Shown: positions 26,598 to 34,994 of the stretch, piece after piece
Position numbering within the stretch: the first letter of the stretch is position 1
Layout: each line of letters starts with the position of its first letter
Source: CAZFBA01 sp964517135
GTDB lineage: Bacteria > Cyanobacteriota > Vampirovibrionia > JBFMGH01
Length of the DNA: 35,047 nt
Reading direction: 5' to 3'
Assembly: GCA_964517135.1 (NCBI GenBank)
Contig: CAZFBA010000038.1
Span: forward strand, 1 to 35,047
Notes under the pieces: model-generated
Database searches by the model: none
Told to the model about the DNA's origin: nothing
The model's input: the letters and a program-made list of their open reading frames with translations, nothing else
Position numbers and translations under genes: made by a program

Positions 26598-28019
26598 TTA
26601 CTCTGACCAATTATTATAGAGTATAAACAGTGTATTCAGATCTCTGTTAGAGAGGCGAAACTCTTTTTGAGCGTGTTCAACATCGCCTTCAGGCGTTACA
26701 TGCAGGGTGTCGCTATAATACATAACATCTTCAGGGTTATCGCTGTGTACGACAACGCCAAAAGCATGCCCTAGTTCGTGCATAATGACCTTAGTTATAT
26801 GAGGATATGACATTGAACTATAGAGAGTATAAACATTTCCTCTGTAGTCTGTCAGTATTTTTCTATCTTGACGTGTTTCTACCTTCATCTCAAATCCACC
26901 ACAGGCAATAGAATTTTTATCTCCAGACTTATTCACCCTGTTATATTTTTCCTGATCAACAAATTGAATAATTAAGTCTGCTTTTCTCTTTTTCTTAACT
27001 GACTGCATCGGAAAATAGTTTGAAAATTCTTTTATTGCCTCTTCAACAGGTACCTGCCAGTTGCCTTCTATTGGTTGAACCCAGTATTTTATAGGGAATT
27101 TGTAAAAATGAACGAAGTCAGGGTTTGACTCTTCATCTATCATCAACTTCGCATAATGGCCATAACGTGGTTTATACTGCCACTTCATAGGATTATTCTT
27201 ATGTTTATTGATAAAAGCGTTATGCAAATTTTCATGGTCAGTTTCAAATACAATTTCAGACTTCATAATATCTCTCTCATATTCATCAGGGACAGGTAGA
27301 AAATGATCCATACCTTCTAATACTGACATCGCAAGCTTATCAAAAGGATCTATTCCTGAAGACTCTTTAACCTGAATATTTTCGATCGTACCATCTCTTT
27401 TGATATCAAAACTTAAAACTGTTTTTCCTTTAGTGCCAGTGTTTTTAAGATTCCATTTCATCGAACATAATGAATGAACGTATTTTATATATTCTTTCAT
27501 CGTTTCAATTTTTCCAGTTACTGGAATATCATTCATTGAATAATAGTTTTCTCTTTGAGTAATTGCCCTTCGTCTGTCAATGATAGATTGCTTTGTTTTA
27601 ATGACATTAAGTTTCAAGTTATTGCCTTTTTCAAGTGCTTCAGCAATAGCAATTTTTTCAAGAGATGAATCAAAATTTTCCTTTTTAGCAAGGTATATAG
27701 CCCAATTGAGATAAGTAATAATCTTGTTTTTCATTGCCAGAAGATTATCAATATCCAGTTCAATTGCTCGATCATAATAAGAAATGATCTTTTCATAGTC
27801 AGTACTCTCCATTGTCGCTGCATAATTGTTATACCCACTGGATGCTTGCTTTCTGGCAAAGTCATCACCAGGATTTTCGTTATACAGTTTTTCGTATTTT
27901 TCTGCATATTTAAACCAATCTTCAGAAAAAGCTGAAGGAATTGACAAAAAGATAAAAATAACAGCTAAAAGCAACAAATAAGGTGATTTAATTTTTGATA
28001 ACATCGTTTTCTTAACCAT
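26598..28019 (-). CDS. Secreted TPR–TonB_C–matrixin protein
   Basis: A 473-aa exported protein. The signal peptide is residues 1-32 (LLLLAVIFIFLSIPSAFSED). TPR-like repeats follow (about 35-145). Then a TonB C-terminal-like domain (about 170-255) has KTVLSFDIKRDGTIENIQV and KESSGIDPFDKLAMSVLE. A metzincin domain (about 320-460) carries HELGHAFGVVVH at 414-425 with DVMYYS as Met-turn. It is a paralogue of the protein at 194-1537, which lacks the TonB_C part, and both space the third zinc His one residue late. ATG 28019 has no clear ribosome site; ATG at residue 6 is an alternative. It diverges from the HEPN gene. Confidence 0.82.
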   Translation of the reverse strand: MVKKTMLSKIKSPYLLLLAVIFIFLSIPSAFSEDWFKYAEKYEKLYNENPGDDFARKQASSGYNNYAATMESTDYEKIISYYDRAIELDIDNLLAMKNKIITYLNWAIYLAKKENFDSSLEKIAIAEALEKGNNLKLNVIKTKQSIIDRRRAITQRENYYSMNDIPVTGKIETMKEYIKYVHSLCSMKWNLKNTGTKGKTVLSFDIKRDGTIENIQVKESSGIDPFDKLAMSVLEGMDHFLPVPDEYERDIMKSEIVFETDHENLHNAFINKHKNNPMKWQYKPRYGHYAKLMIDEESNPDFVHFYKFPIKYWVQPIEGNWQVPVEEAIKEFSNYFPMQSVKKKRKADLIIQFVDQEKYNRVNKSGDKNSIACGGFEMKVETRQDRKILTDYRGNVYTLYSSMSYPHITKVIMHELGHAFGVVVHSDNPEDVMYYSDTLHVTPEGDVEHAQKEFRLSNRDLNTLFILYNNWSE

Positions 28020-28036
28020 TTTGTGAAAAGATTATG

Positions 28037-28042
28037 TATAAT
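28037..28042 (+). promoter_or_regulatory. Putative -10 element of the HEPN gene
   Basis: TATAAT is preceded by TG and lies 31 bases upstream of ATG 28073. There is no convincing -35 at 17 bases. The 53-base intergenic region must also hold the divergent promoter of the matrixin gene. Confidence 0.35.
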
Positions 28043-28072
28043 TTTATATGAAAGAAAGAGATTAAGTTTAAA

Positions 28073-28921
28073 ATGGAAAGAAAATATATCGATTTAAAGA
28101 AAAATTTGCTTGAATTAATTCAAAGAACTGATTTATCAAGAAAATATAATACTCTTTATCTTCTGAATTCTTTACCAAATATATTTAGTCAATCAAATAA
28201 CTCTTTAGAAAGAGAGTTACATTCATTCTATTCTCAATACACTTCAAATGAAATTTTTGAAATGCTTTGGGATCTTGTTAATAAAGGAATTTTATATCTT
28301 GATTTTAACCAAATGAATAGTTATCATCACTGGTTTTTTAATTTAACCCTTTATGGCAGAAGTTATATTGAAAATACTGATGAAATAACGCCCTATGACC
28401 CTGATTGTATTTTTGAATATCTCAATAACAATATTTCAGAACTAGATCAAGCTTTAAAATTTTACTTAGGTGAAAGTCTAAGGACTTTTAACAATGGATA
28501 TTTTTTATCATCAATTATTAGCCTAGGTATTGCATCAGAAAAGGCTGTTAGAATGCTTTCAGATAAATATTGTGAGGCTCTCAATAGGTCAGGCTATTCA
28601 ACAAGAAAAAGTCAAATTGAGAGTAAATATGAGATAAATAAGATTTTTCAGGCTCTTCAGCAGGATTATAATAAGATAACTACCAAAGATAAAAGCTATT
28701 TTGAATATACTTTACAAGAGAAAATCAAAACACAGGTATTTTCTATTTATAACCTAATTCGCTTATCAAGAAATGAAGCGGGACATCCGAAAGAAATAAT
28801 TGATATAGATAGACTGGATGCTTATTCAAACTTAATCATCTTTCCCAAATACCTTATAACCATTTATGAAATAATAAATACCTTAGATACAAAACCTCTA
28901 CCTACCGGTTTAAATTTATAA
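28073..28921 (+). CDS. HEPN-domain protein (DUF4145-like)
   Basis: The 282-aa cytosolic protein has an alpha-helical N-half of unknown type. Its C-half has the HEPN layout: a helix ISLGIASEKAVRMLSDKY (about residues 162-179) and, much later, a helix with RLSRNEAGHP, in which RNxxxH (R233-H238) is the catalytic motif of HEPN ribonucleases. HEPN proteins often cleave RNA in toxin-antitoxin, Abi and CRISPR-linked defence. No partner antitoxin or MNT gene is next to it. ATG 28073 follows AT-rich leader with TATAAT at 28037-28042. It lies between the matrixin gene and an IS-truncated AlbA_2 gene. Confidence 0.65.
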   Translation: MERKYIDLKKNLLELIQRTDLSRKYNTLYLLNSLPNIFSQSNNSLERELHSFYSQYTSNEIFEMLWDLVNKGILYLDFNQMNSYHHWFFNLTLYGRSYIENTDEITPYDPDCIFEYLNNNISELDQALKFYLGESLRTFNNGYFLSSIISLGIASEKAVRMLSDKYCEALNRSGYSTRKSQIESKYEINKIFQALQQDYNKITTKDKSYFEYTLQEKIKTQVFSIYNLIRLSRNEAGHPKEIIDIDRLDAYSNLIIFPKYLITIYEIINTLDTKPLPTGLNL

Positions 28922-28993
28922 AAAAGAGATGATTAATTTACCTTATTTAGAATCTAGTCTTCTGGAAAATAGACCCATATAACCATCCAGACT

Positions 28994-29928
28994 TTATGCA
29001 TTTTTAGAAATACCTATTTTCCCAATTCCTAGCTCTTTTATTCTATTTTTTGCTTCTTCTAAATTATTAAAAACATATATTGGCTTTTTTGCAAAGCATC
29101 CTGTAGAAAATTCTTCAATCTTTTTAAAATTATAAATATGTCTGAATAAGTTGTATATGTCGTAAGATATGTCATCTTTCAGGGTAAAAAAGAATTCATT
29201 TTCAAAAGACCAATTTTTGTCAATTAATTCGGATTTTTTTTCCGGAAAAATATCACTTATATGAGATCTTGAAGAATCTAAAAAAGGGAAAAAGCAACAT
29301 TCCTTGTCAAGAGTATAAAATAATCTTTGCAATAAGACTGTATTATAATAAGTTAGTAGAATATACGATTGAATAGCTGGTTTATAGTTATACCAGTCAA
29401 GACTTTTCTGGATATAATCTTCGGTATTAATCTTATGAATAGTGAATTCAGGAAATTGTTTGTAGTAATATACTGCTTTATCCTCCGGGAATGGTTGTTT
29501 TAACCACATATCTTTTTCATGAATATAAATTTTAAAACGCTCAAAAGGTGTTAAATTTAATCCAAAATGTTCTCTCCACATATCATTAATTTTAGCTGTA
29601 TCGGCGGTACTTGTAAGAGGAGTGTTTGAATCCCCATCTCTTGTATAAATAACACCTGCTCTGACAGTTGTTTGCTCCTCACGTTTATCCTGCAAAAGAT
29701 AGTATGGTCTTTTCTTTTTGTTTTTGATTGTTAAAATATCAGATTCAAGATTATCTATTTTAAATGTTTCTAAGCTTATCGTAGGTAGATTATTAAAATG
29801 TGATGAGCGTATTAAGTCAATAATGTTCTGAAGATTCTTTCTATTTGGATCATTATTAACACCTATAATCTCTTTTGTACGATCTTTTACGCCAAAAATA
29901 AGATATCTATCCCCATCATGATCTGCAT
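28994..29928 (-). pseudogene. AlbA_2 (Schlafen-type) domain protein, truncated by IS3 insertion
   Basis: The open frame begins within the IS3 end: its first residues EPKWGQV are translated IS terminal repeat. Native sequence starts at NADHDGDRYLIFGVKDRTKE, the middle of an AlbA_2 putative DNA-binding/ATPase domain (the GxxxFGVxD strand and turn). The N-terminal part of that domain and its start codon are missing, and no such sequence is seen on the other side of the IS fragment. About 310 codons remain, with a C-terminal helical region of unknown type. AlbA_2 proteins are frequent in defence islands. Confidence 0.7.
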
Positions 29929-30115
29929 TGACCTGACCCCATTTAGGTTCCAACTTTTAACTTGGCATTTCCAATAACATCTGCATATTCCTGTGGTGTC
30001 AAATTCCCCAGTGCACTATGGGGTCTTCGTGCATTATAATCGATTCTCCAATTTTCTACCAGCTTTTTTGCCTGTTTTAAATTCAGAAAACCAGATATAT
30101 GTAGAAATAACATTC
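29929..30115 (-). mobile_element. IS3-family fragment: terminal repeat plus OrfB C-terminus
   Basis: The terminal repeat TGACCTGACCCCATTTAGGT starts at 29929 with the body to the right. The minus strand then encodes LNLKQAKKLVENWRIDYNAR and PHSALGNLTPQEYADVIGN, ending KVGT and a stop. Just upstream, TGGTTTTCTG carries one extra T relative to the expected WFLN, so the frame is broken, and similarity fades by about 30115. It is the same family as the copy at 34995, with a matching KLKVGT/KLKTGT ending. Confidence 0.85.
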
Positions 30116-30142
30116 TTTGTGTTTTTCAAGCAATAGTTTATC

Positions 30143-30180
30143 AAAAAAACACTGTGTGAGTAAATTCGCAGACAGTGTTT
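30143..30180 (-). terminator. Rho-independent terminator of the phosphoesterase operon
   Basis: On the minus strand the stem AAACACTGT/ACAGTGTTT (9 bp, perfect, 16-base loop) is followed by T's, giving a run of seven when counted with the stem end. It lies 34 bases after the stop codon at 30214. The neighbouring TTGCCATGGCAA palindrome (about 30188-30200) could add to the structure. Confidence 0.8.
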
Positions 30181-30213
30181 GCCGTTTTTGCCATGGCAAT
30201 AGAATTACCAACG

Positions 30214-31992
30214 CTAAGTTGAGAGCATATCATATATTTCCAATAACTCATCAGCATTAAAACTAGACCCCATCATTTTAGAAGGTTGAATATCACACCA
30301 AATTTCAGGTGGTATAGTGTTAAAACGTTTCATTTTTCTAATAACTCTGTCAGTAGAAGCTATCTTAAATTCCTCTAACTTAGTTACCTTGATTCTATCA
30401 GGATTTACATTAGTGTGAATAAGAAGATAATCTCGTTTTTCCTTTTCATAGGCTCTTTCCAGAGCTTCTTTCAAGAATCCATTTATTAATAAGTTATATT
30501 GCTCATTATATATTTTGAAAGCTGCTAAATCACCAGGAGACACTTCTGAAGAATTTAATGACTCTGGCAATATTCCAGCTTCTTTGTATATAAACGTTAT
30601 CAGTTCTGAACAGAAAAACTTATCTGAATTTTCAACATTATAGCTATTTATCAACCCCGGACAGGAGTCAAATAAATCAACACCCGCCATAATAACTTCT
30701 AAATCATAGTTATAATCTTTACCAAGAACTTTTTTTAAAATCTTATCGATATCAAGTTTTTTAAATTTTTCAAAATTCTCATTACTTAGTGAATGATGCC
30801 ATAAATAACCCTGAAAATCTTTAACATAGTGATAAAGACTGGTTTTGCGAACTTTTGCACTAAACAAACTCCCATTAGGCCTGACCATGGCCTCAAGTAA
30901 CGTAATTTCTTGATTTGTTTTATTATTGACATCTAAAATCACTGCCGAATGCGAAACCATACTATTGGTGCCAAACTTAATGACATCAGCCACAATATCG
31001 ACGCCCCCAAATGAAATCACATCTCCGGGGTTGGCCTTTTCAACTAAAGAATCATATTCAAGTACACTCATCTCATTTACAGCACCAGAAACGGCCGGGT
31101 AAAGTGACATTAATCTGAATGATTGTCCAAAAATATTATCCGGAAAATCAACCTTACCGTCATTAAAATCAAGTATTGGGTGATGAATTCCCTGGTTTGA
31201 CACAAAGAAATGCTTCTTCCCTGTAGCTGAAGAAGCACAATAGATCTTATCTATTGAACATCCATTTAGTTCTGATGGTCTTGATGCTGGAGAAGTATAA
31301 TTGTAAAACGTATGCTGATGGCCAAATAAAAGGGCATCAATAGAATATTTTTTAAAAATTTCAATCAATTCATTGCGATCATCAAGTATTGAATCACTCC
31401 CGGCCACTTTAAAAGGGTGATGATGGAGGGCAATAATTTTTTTACCCGGAGTATCTTTCAAATTATCAAGCAAATTATCTAAATTATCCCGCTGCTCTTT
31501 GCCAAGATAGCCCTCATGTAAGTCCCGTCGTTCTCCACGCTCAAGCTCACCAAGCATAGAATTAAGTCCTACAATATGAAGATTCTCTTCATTAGCCCCC
31601 TCAATTATACGATATTTGGGCCATTTTTTAGGTTGATCTTTAAAGAAACATACATCCCAGGTATCTGTCATAGATTGGATATATTTATCTCCCCCTATGT
31701 CCATAAATCCCATATATAGATAATCATGGTTCCCGGGAATGACAAACGTTTCAATATACTCATGCTGATCAAGGTCTTTAATAATTGATACAACCCTGTT
31801 AAAAGCCTTTCTTTCAAAGGTACTGTCAACAAGATCTCCGGTGATCAAAACACAATGTTTAGTTCCTAAACGAGAAACCTGATGTTTAATATCTTCAGCA
31901 ATTTTATAGAAGTAACTCAAAGCACTTTGAGTTGTTACTCCTTCTGCACCACAATGTAAATCACTTAATAATATTATTCTGGGGTAAGTCAT
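30214..31992 (-). CDS. Metallophosphoesterase fused to YiiX-like permuted papain domain
   Basis: A 592-aa cytosolic protein with two enzyme-like halves. The N-terminal calcineurin-like phosphoesterase has all metal motifs: D11-x-H13 (LSDLHCG), GDLVD (52-56), GNHD (87-90), HHHPF (190-194) and GHQH (224-227). The second half (about residues 300-500) matches the permuted papain fold of the YaeF/YiiX C92 type: NPGDVISF (321-328), His in MVSHSAVIL (H348), YNYDLEVIMAG, and the Cys in FFCSELITFIY (C461). ATG 31992 has GGAAGG 6-7 bases upstream. It is the second gene of an operon with the membrane protein at 32077-32970. A phosphoesterase-amidase fusion points to a two-step effector or a processing enzyme. 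The function is unknown. Confidence 0.8.
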   Translation of the reverse strand: MTYPRIILLSDLHCGAEGVTTQSALSYFYKIAEDIKHQVSRLGTKHCVLITGDLVDSTFERKAFNRVVSIIKDLDQHEYIETFVIPGNHDYLYMGFMDIGGDKYIQSMTDTWDVCFFKDQPKKWPKYRIIEGANEENLHIVGLNSMLGELERGERRDLHEGYLGKEQRDNLDNLLDNLKDTPGKKIIALHHHPFKVAGSDSILDDRNELIEIFKKYSIDALLFGHQHTFYNYTSPASRPSELNGCSIDKIYCASSATGKKHFFVSNQGIHHPILDFNDGKVDFPDNIFGQSFRLMSLYPAVSGAVNEMSVLEYDSLVEKANPGDVISFGGVDIVADVIKFGTNSMVSHSAVILDVNNKTNQEITLLEAMVRPNGSLFSAKVRKTSLYHYVKDFQGYLWHHSLSNENFEKFKKLDIDKILKKVLGKDYNYDLEVIMAGVDLFDSCPGLINSYNVENSDKFFCSELITFIYKEAGILPESLNSSEVSPGDLAAFKIYNEQYNLLINGFLKEALERAYEKEKRDYLLIHTNVNPDRIKVTKLEEFKIASTDRVIRKMKRFNTIPPEIWCDIQPSKMMGSSFNADELLEIYDMLST

Positions 31993-32076
31993 AAAGTACC
32001 TTCCATTAATTCTTCAGCTAAAAATGTTATTGTAACCCGCCTCTCATTCAGGCATTCATCTCTAAATCTACCATTA

Positions 32077-32970
32077 TCAAAAATTATTTATTTCAATTTG
32101 CACAAGTTTTTCTCGATAACTATCACAAAATTTAATCCTATGAGGATTAGGTGGATAATTAATTAGAGTTTTATAAAATGCCTCATTGTTTAGATGTTTA
32201 TATAATTTACATAATTTGAGCCTTTCATTATCATTTAAATCTATTGTTCCTAATAAATGTAAATCCCTGATATTTGAAAGTGCTTTATGTACGATACCGT
32301 TATTTGGTATGTAACCAAGATAAGACTTACTATCAATTTGTTCTAAAAATACAAAAAGTAGGTTTTTAATTATTTCTAACTCAGTACTAGGTACCTTTTT
32401 CGCTATTTCACGTATTTCAACATCGGCCATATCCCTAAATTTAATATCAGTCATGTATCTTTTACAAATTAAATTAGCACTTTCATAAGGAGCAACAATT
32501 GAAAGTGGATTTGAAATGGATCCAAGGATAAACTCTTGATGTTTTGTAGAAACCTGCAAAACTCTTTCAACGCCATTTTTTTTGTCTAAAAGTGGTCTTG
32601 CTGAAAGGGGATTGGTAGTGTTTTTCTTTTTGTATCTATCGCAATCACTTAAATTATTGCTTAGATCATTACCTTTTTCATCAAAGCATCCAATGATTTC
32701 ACCATTTCTAATAACAATACCATTTCTATAAGCAACAACCACTAGAGGCTTATCTTCAGAAGCCTTACTGTTAGAATTTTGACTATGATCTTTAGTTGAA
32801 TTATTTTCTTGATAAGAACTAATGAATGACAGTATATCCTTATAAGCACCACTTGCAACCAGGTAACAAAGAAAAAGAACAATAATAGCAATGATAGCAA
32901 GTTTGTAGATGTCTTTTATTCCTTTAAACAGTTCTTTTAATACTTGAAATAAATCATCTTTGATAGACAT
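32077..32970 (-). CDS. Single-pass membrane protein, partner of the phosphoesterase
   Basis: A 297-aa protein of unknown family. One transmembrane segment lies near the N-terminus (about residues 22-45, LAIIAIIVLFLCYLVASGAY). A low-complexity Ser/Asn/Lys stretch follows (about 55-73), then a predicted soluble domain with beta strands (VVVAYRNGIVIRNGEIIGCF) and helices. There is no cleavable signal, so the C-terminal domain may face the cytosol or the periplasm; the short positive-rich N-terminus (KELFKGIKDIYK) favours a cytoplasmic N-end. ATG 32970 has AAGGGGA 9 bases upstream. It precedes the phosphoesterase by 84 bases and shares its terminator. It could be the sensor or membrane anchor of a two-gene system. 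Confidence 0.65.
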   Translation of the reverse strand: MSIKDDLFQVLKELFKGIKDIYKLAIIAIIVLFLCYLVASGAYKDILSFISSYQENNSTKDHSQNSNSKASEDKPLVVVAYRNGIVIRNGEIIGCFDEKGNDLSNNLSDCDRYKKKNTTNPLSARPLLDKKNGVERVLQVSTKHQEFILGSISNPLSIVAPYESANLICKRYMTDIKFRDMADVEIREIAKKVPSTELEIIKNLLFVFLEQIDSKSYLGYIPNNGIVHKALSNIRDLHLLGTIDLNDNERLKLCKLYKHLNNEAFYKTLINYPPNPHRIKFCDSYREKLVQIEINNF

Positions 32971-33230
32971 ATAAAAGCTTCCCCTTCAATAACTTAGCTA
33001 GATAAATAACTACCATAAAAAAGACATTTAAATACTTCTTGTTAATTATTTTTAATACGAACCCTTTTTTTTATTTGAAAAGATTGAACTTTGTGAAACC
33101 CACTACAAAGCATTAAGATGCTATAAAAAATACTTAAAACTTAAAATAAAACTGATTATCAAACCTTGTTAAACTTATAGAATCAATCGTTGATTATATA
33201 GCAGTAGAATTTACTAAATACGTAAAATTA

Positions 33231-33284
33231 TAATTTTTGTAAAAACCGAAAATATGGCGGCACTCAAATATCATTTTGATGGTA
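33231..33284 (+). repeat. Direct repeat, left copy
   Basis: Begins TAATTTTTGTAAAAACCGAA and ends in ATGGTA. A diverged copy lies at 34667-34719, upstream of the lipoprotein gene. ATTTACTAAATA also precedes both (33209-33220 and 34625-34636). The IS30 element follows this copy directly. The wider gap 32971-33335 holds nothing else that I can support as a gene. Confidence 0.45.
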
Positions 33285-33335
33285 GGTTTTTTATTATAAA
33301 AAAATGAGGGGGTAGCGCATAGCCGTTATCAACCA

Positions 33336-34297
33336 TTAAGCGTAACGCTTTAGTTCATCCTCAAAAACTTCTTTAGTTGTAAGGTAATTCAAACACTTCA
33401 TATGTCTATTGTTTATCCATTCTTGAATATAGAGGATATCCTTTTTGCTTATTGTACTAAAATCAGTCTTTTTAGGCAAGAATCTTCTAATAAACCAATT
33501 TCTATTTTCCACTGTTCCCTTCTCCAGCTATGATAAGCCTGACAAAAATATGATTCACTTGATAATACCTGGTTAATTAGTTCATGATAAGTAAATTCAC
33601 AGCCATTATCATAGGTAATAGAACCAACATATGGTGTATATTTACTCAGGGAAGTGATTATTGTTTTTAAAGTGTCCTCAGCTGTTTTACTTTCAAGCAT
33701 ATTTATTAACGTATACCTTGATTTTCTTTCAACTAAAACATTCAAAGCTGTTTTGCTCTGCCTGGAAACCAGGCTATCAGATTCAAAATGCCCAAAAGTT
33801 TTTCTGTCATTTATTATACTGGGTCTTTCTGTGATGGGGATTCTGTTTGGTATTTTAGGTATTCTTAACTTCCTTTGCATTGATTTTGGTCTTCTTTTAA
33901 TCCTTCTTCTTGGCAAGAAAAAACCCAGCTCAGGCTTTTCATAATAAATATACTGATAAATAGCTTCATGGCTAACTGATAAGCCGGGCATATCTTTTTT
34001 AATTCTGCCAGAAATAATATCAGGAGACCATCCTAGTATAATCTTTTCCTCTACATAATATTTAATAAAAGGATTAGCAATACGCTTTCTTTTGTGAGCT
34101 TGTGGTTTCCTTTTATTGGATTTTTCATAAGCATAATTACTAAAATACGTCCCCTTTTTGCTCATATTTCTCCTGGTTTCTCTGCTGATAGTGCTTTTAT
34201 GTCTGCCAAGCTGAAGGGCAATCTTGCTGCAATATTGCCCTTCAGCATAGAGAACTGCTATTTGATCTCTTTCTTCCTTTGTAAGATGATGATACAT
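33336..34297 (-). pseudogene. IS30-family transposase, frameshifted
   Basis: The N-terminus has the IS30 HTH (HLTKEERDQIAVLYAEGQYC), and the DDE domain is visible: FGHFESDSLV (first Asp), GSITYDNGCEFTYH (second Asp). Near 33523-33526 one base is missing, so the main frame turns into REQWKIEIG and ends at 33449. In the next frame the real end can be read: EKGTVENRNWFIRRFLPKKT, then NNRHMKCLNYLTTKEVF, stop at 33336-33338. The catalytic Glu (GTVEN) is in this shifted part. ATG 34297 with AAGGAG upstream is the start. The element is probably inactive. Confidence 0.9.
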
Positions 34298-34299
34298 GT

Positions 34300-34342
34300 A
34301 ACGCTCCTTTTTTGTTGTCCAATAACATTTTACAGGAGCGTT
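34300..34342 (-). promoter_or_regulatory. Hairpin that can hide the transposase ribosome site
   Basis: AACGCTCCT (34300-34308) and AGGAGCGTT (34334-34342) are perfect inverses. In a minus-strand transcript the AGGAGCGTT next to ATG 34297 pairs with an upstream AACGCTCCT, burying the ribosome site. Transcripts from inside the loop would lack the upstream arm and remain translatable, so the hairpin would block only read-through transcripts. This mechanism is known for other IS families and is inferred here. Confidence 0.5.
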
Positions 34343-34666
34343 GCACTTTGTTATTGATTACGTGATACAAACTTCTAATAATTTAGATATACAAATACTA
34401 ATAAAATCTTGTTTATTAGCTAGTAAAAAAAGTTATTGATAAATATCATAAAAATAATTAAAAAAATATACATCAAAGACTTTTTTACAAATATTCACAG
34501 TTTGTTAGATGAATAAATCATTATTATCATTGTCTTTACGTTATTTTCATACTGGTAAATTATTTTTCATATTCTAAAAAATTTTTTGTTAGGAATAATT
34601 ACTAAAATAATATAAATATTGCTTATTTACTAAATAAAAATTTATGTTTGCTAAAATGGCTAGATT

Positions 34667-34719
34667 TAATTTTTGTAAAACCGAATATTTGTCCGCGATC
34701 TAAATCAAACTTTATGGTA
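34667..34719 (+). repeat. Direct repeat, right copy
   Basis: Begins TAATTTTTGTAAAACCGAAT and ends in ATGGTA, 62 bases before the lipoprotein start. It matches 33231-33284 with several differences. Its place suggests a promoter or leader of the lipoprotein gene. The rest of 34343-34756 is AT-rich with no gene. Confidence 0.45.
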
Positions 34720-34780
34720 TCAAAGAGACAATTAAATTTAATGATGTCTATACATTTTGATTGATGTGGGAGTATTTTCA

Positions 34781-34994
34781 GTGAAAAGATTATTTGTATT
34801 TTTAATATCTTGTTTATTTGTTTCCGGGCTAACAGGTTGCTATGAAAAAGATCGAAACAAATATATGAAAGAATTCTCAGTTGGAACTAAATTTTATGGA
34901 GTCAGACCGTTTTTCCCTCTCAGTGAAGATCGTTTTATTGGTGATGTCTATCTATCCAGCCCCTATAGATTTGGGGATCAAAACTATCAGACAC
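34781..34994 (+). pseudogene. Lipoprotein gene cut short by IS3 insertion
   Basis: GTG 34781 has GGGAG 8 bases upstream and opens a lipoprotein signal: KRLFVFLISCLFVSGL followed by lipobox LTGC (Cys at about residue 20). About 71 native residues remain (for example EFSVGTKFYGVRPFFPLSED). At 34995 the IS3 terminal repeat begins, and translation continues into it as TCPHLGSSF before a stop. The rest of the gene is not in the window. The function is unknown; no catalytic motif is visible. Confidence 0.7.
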
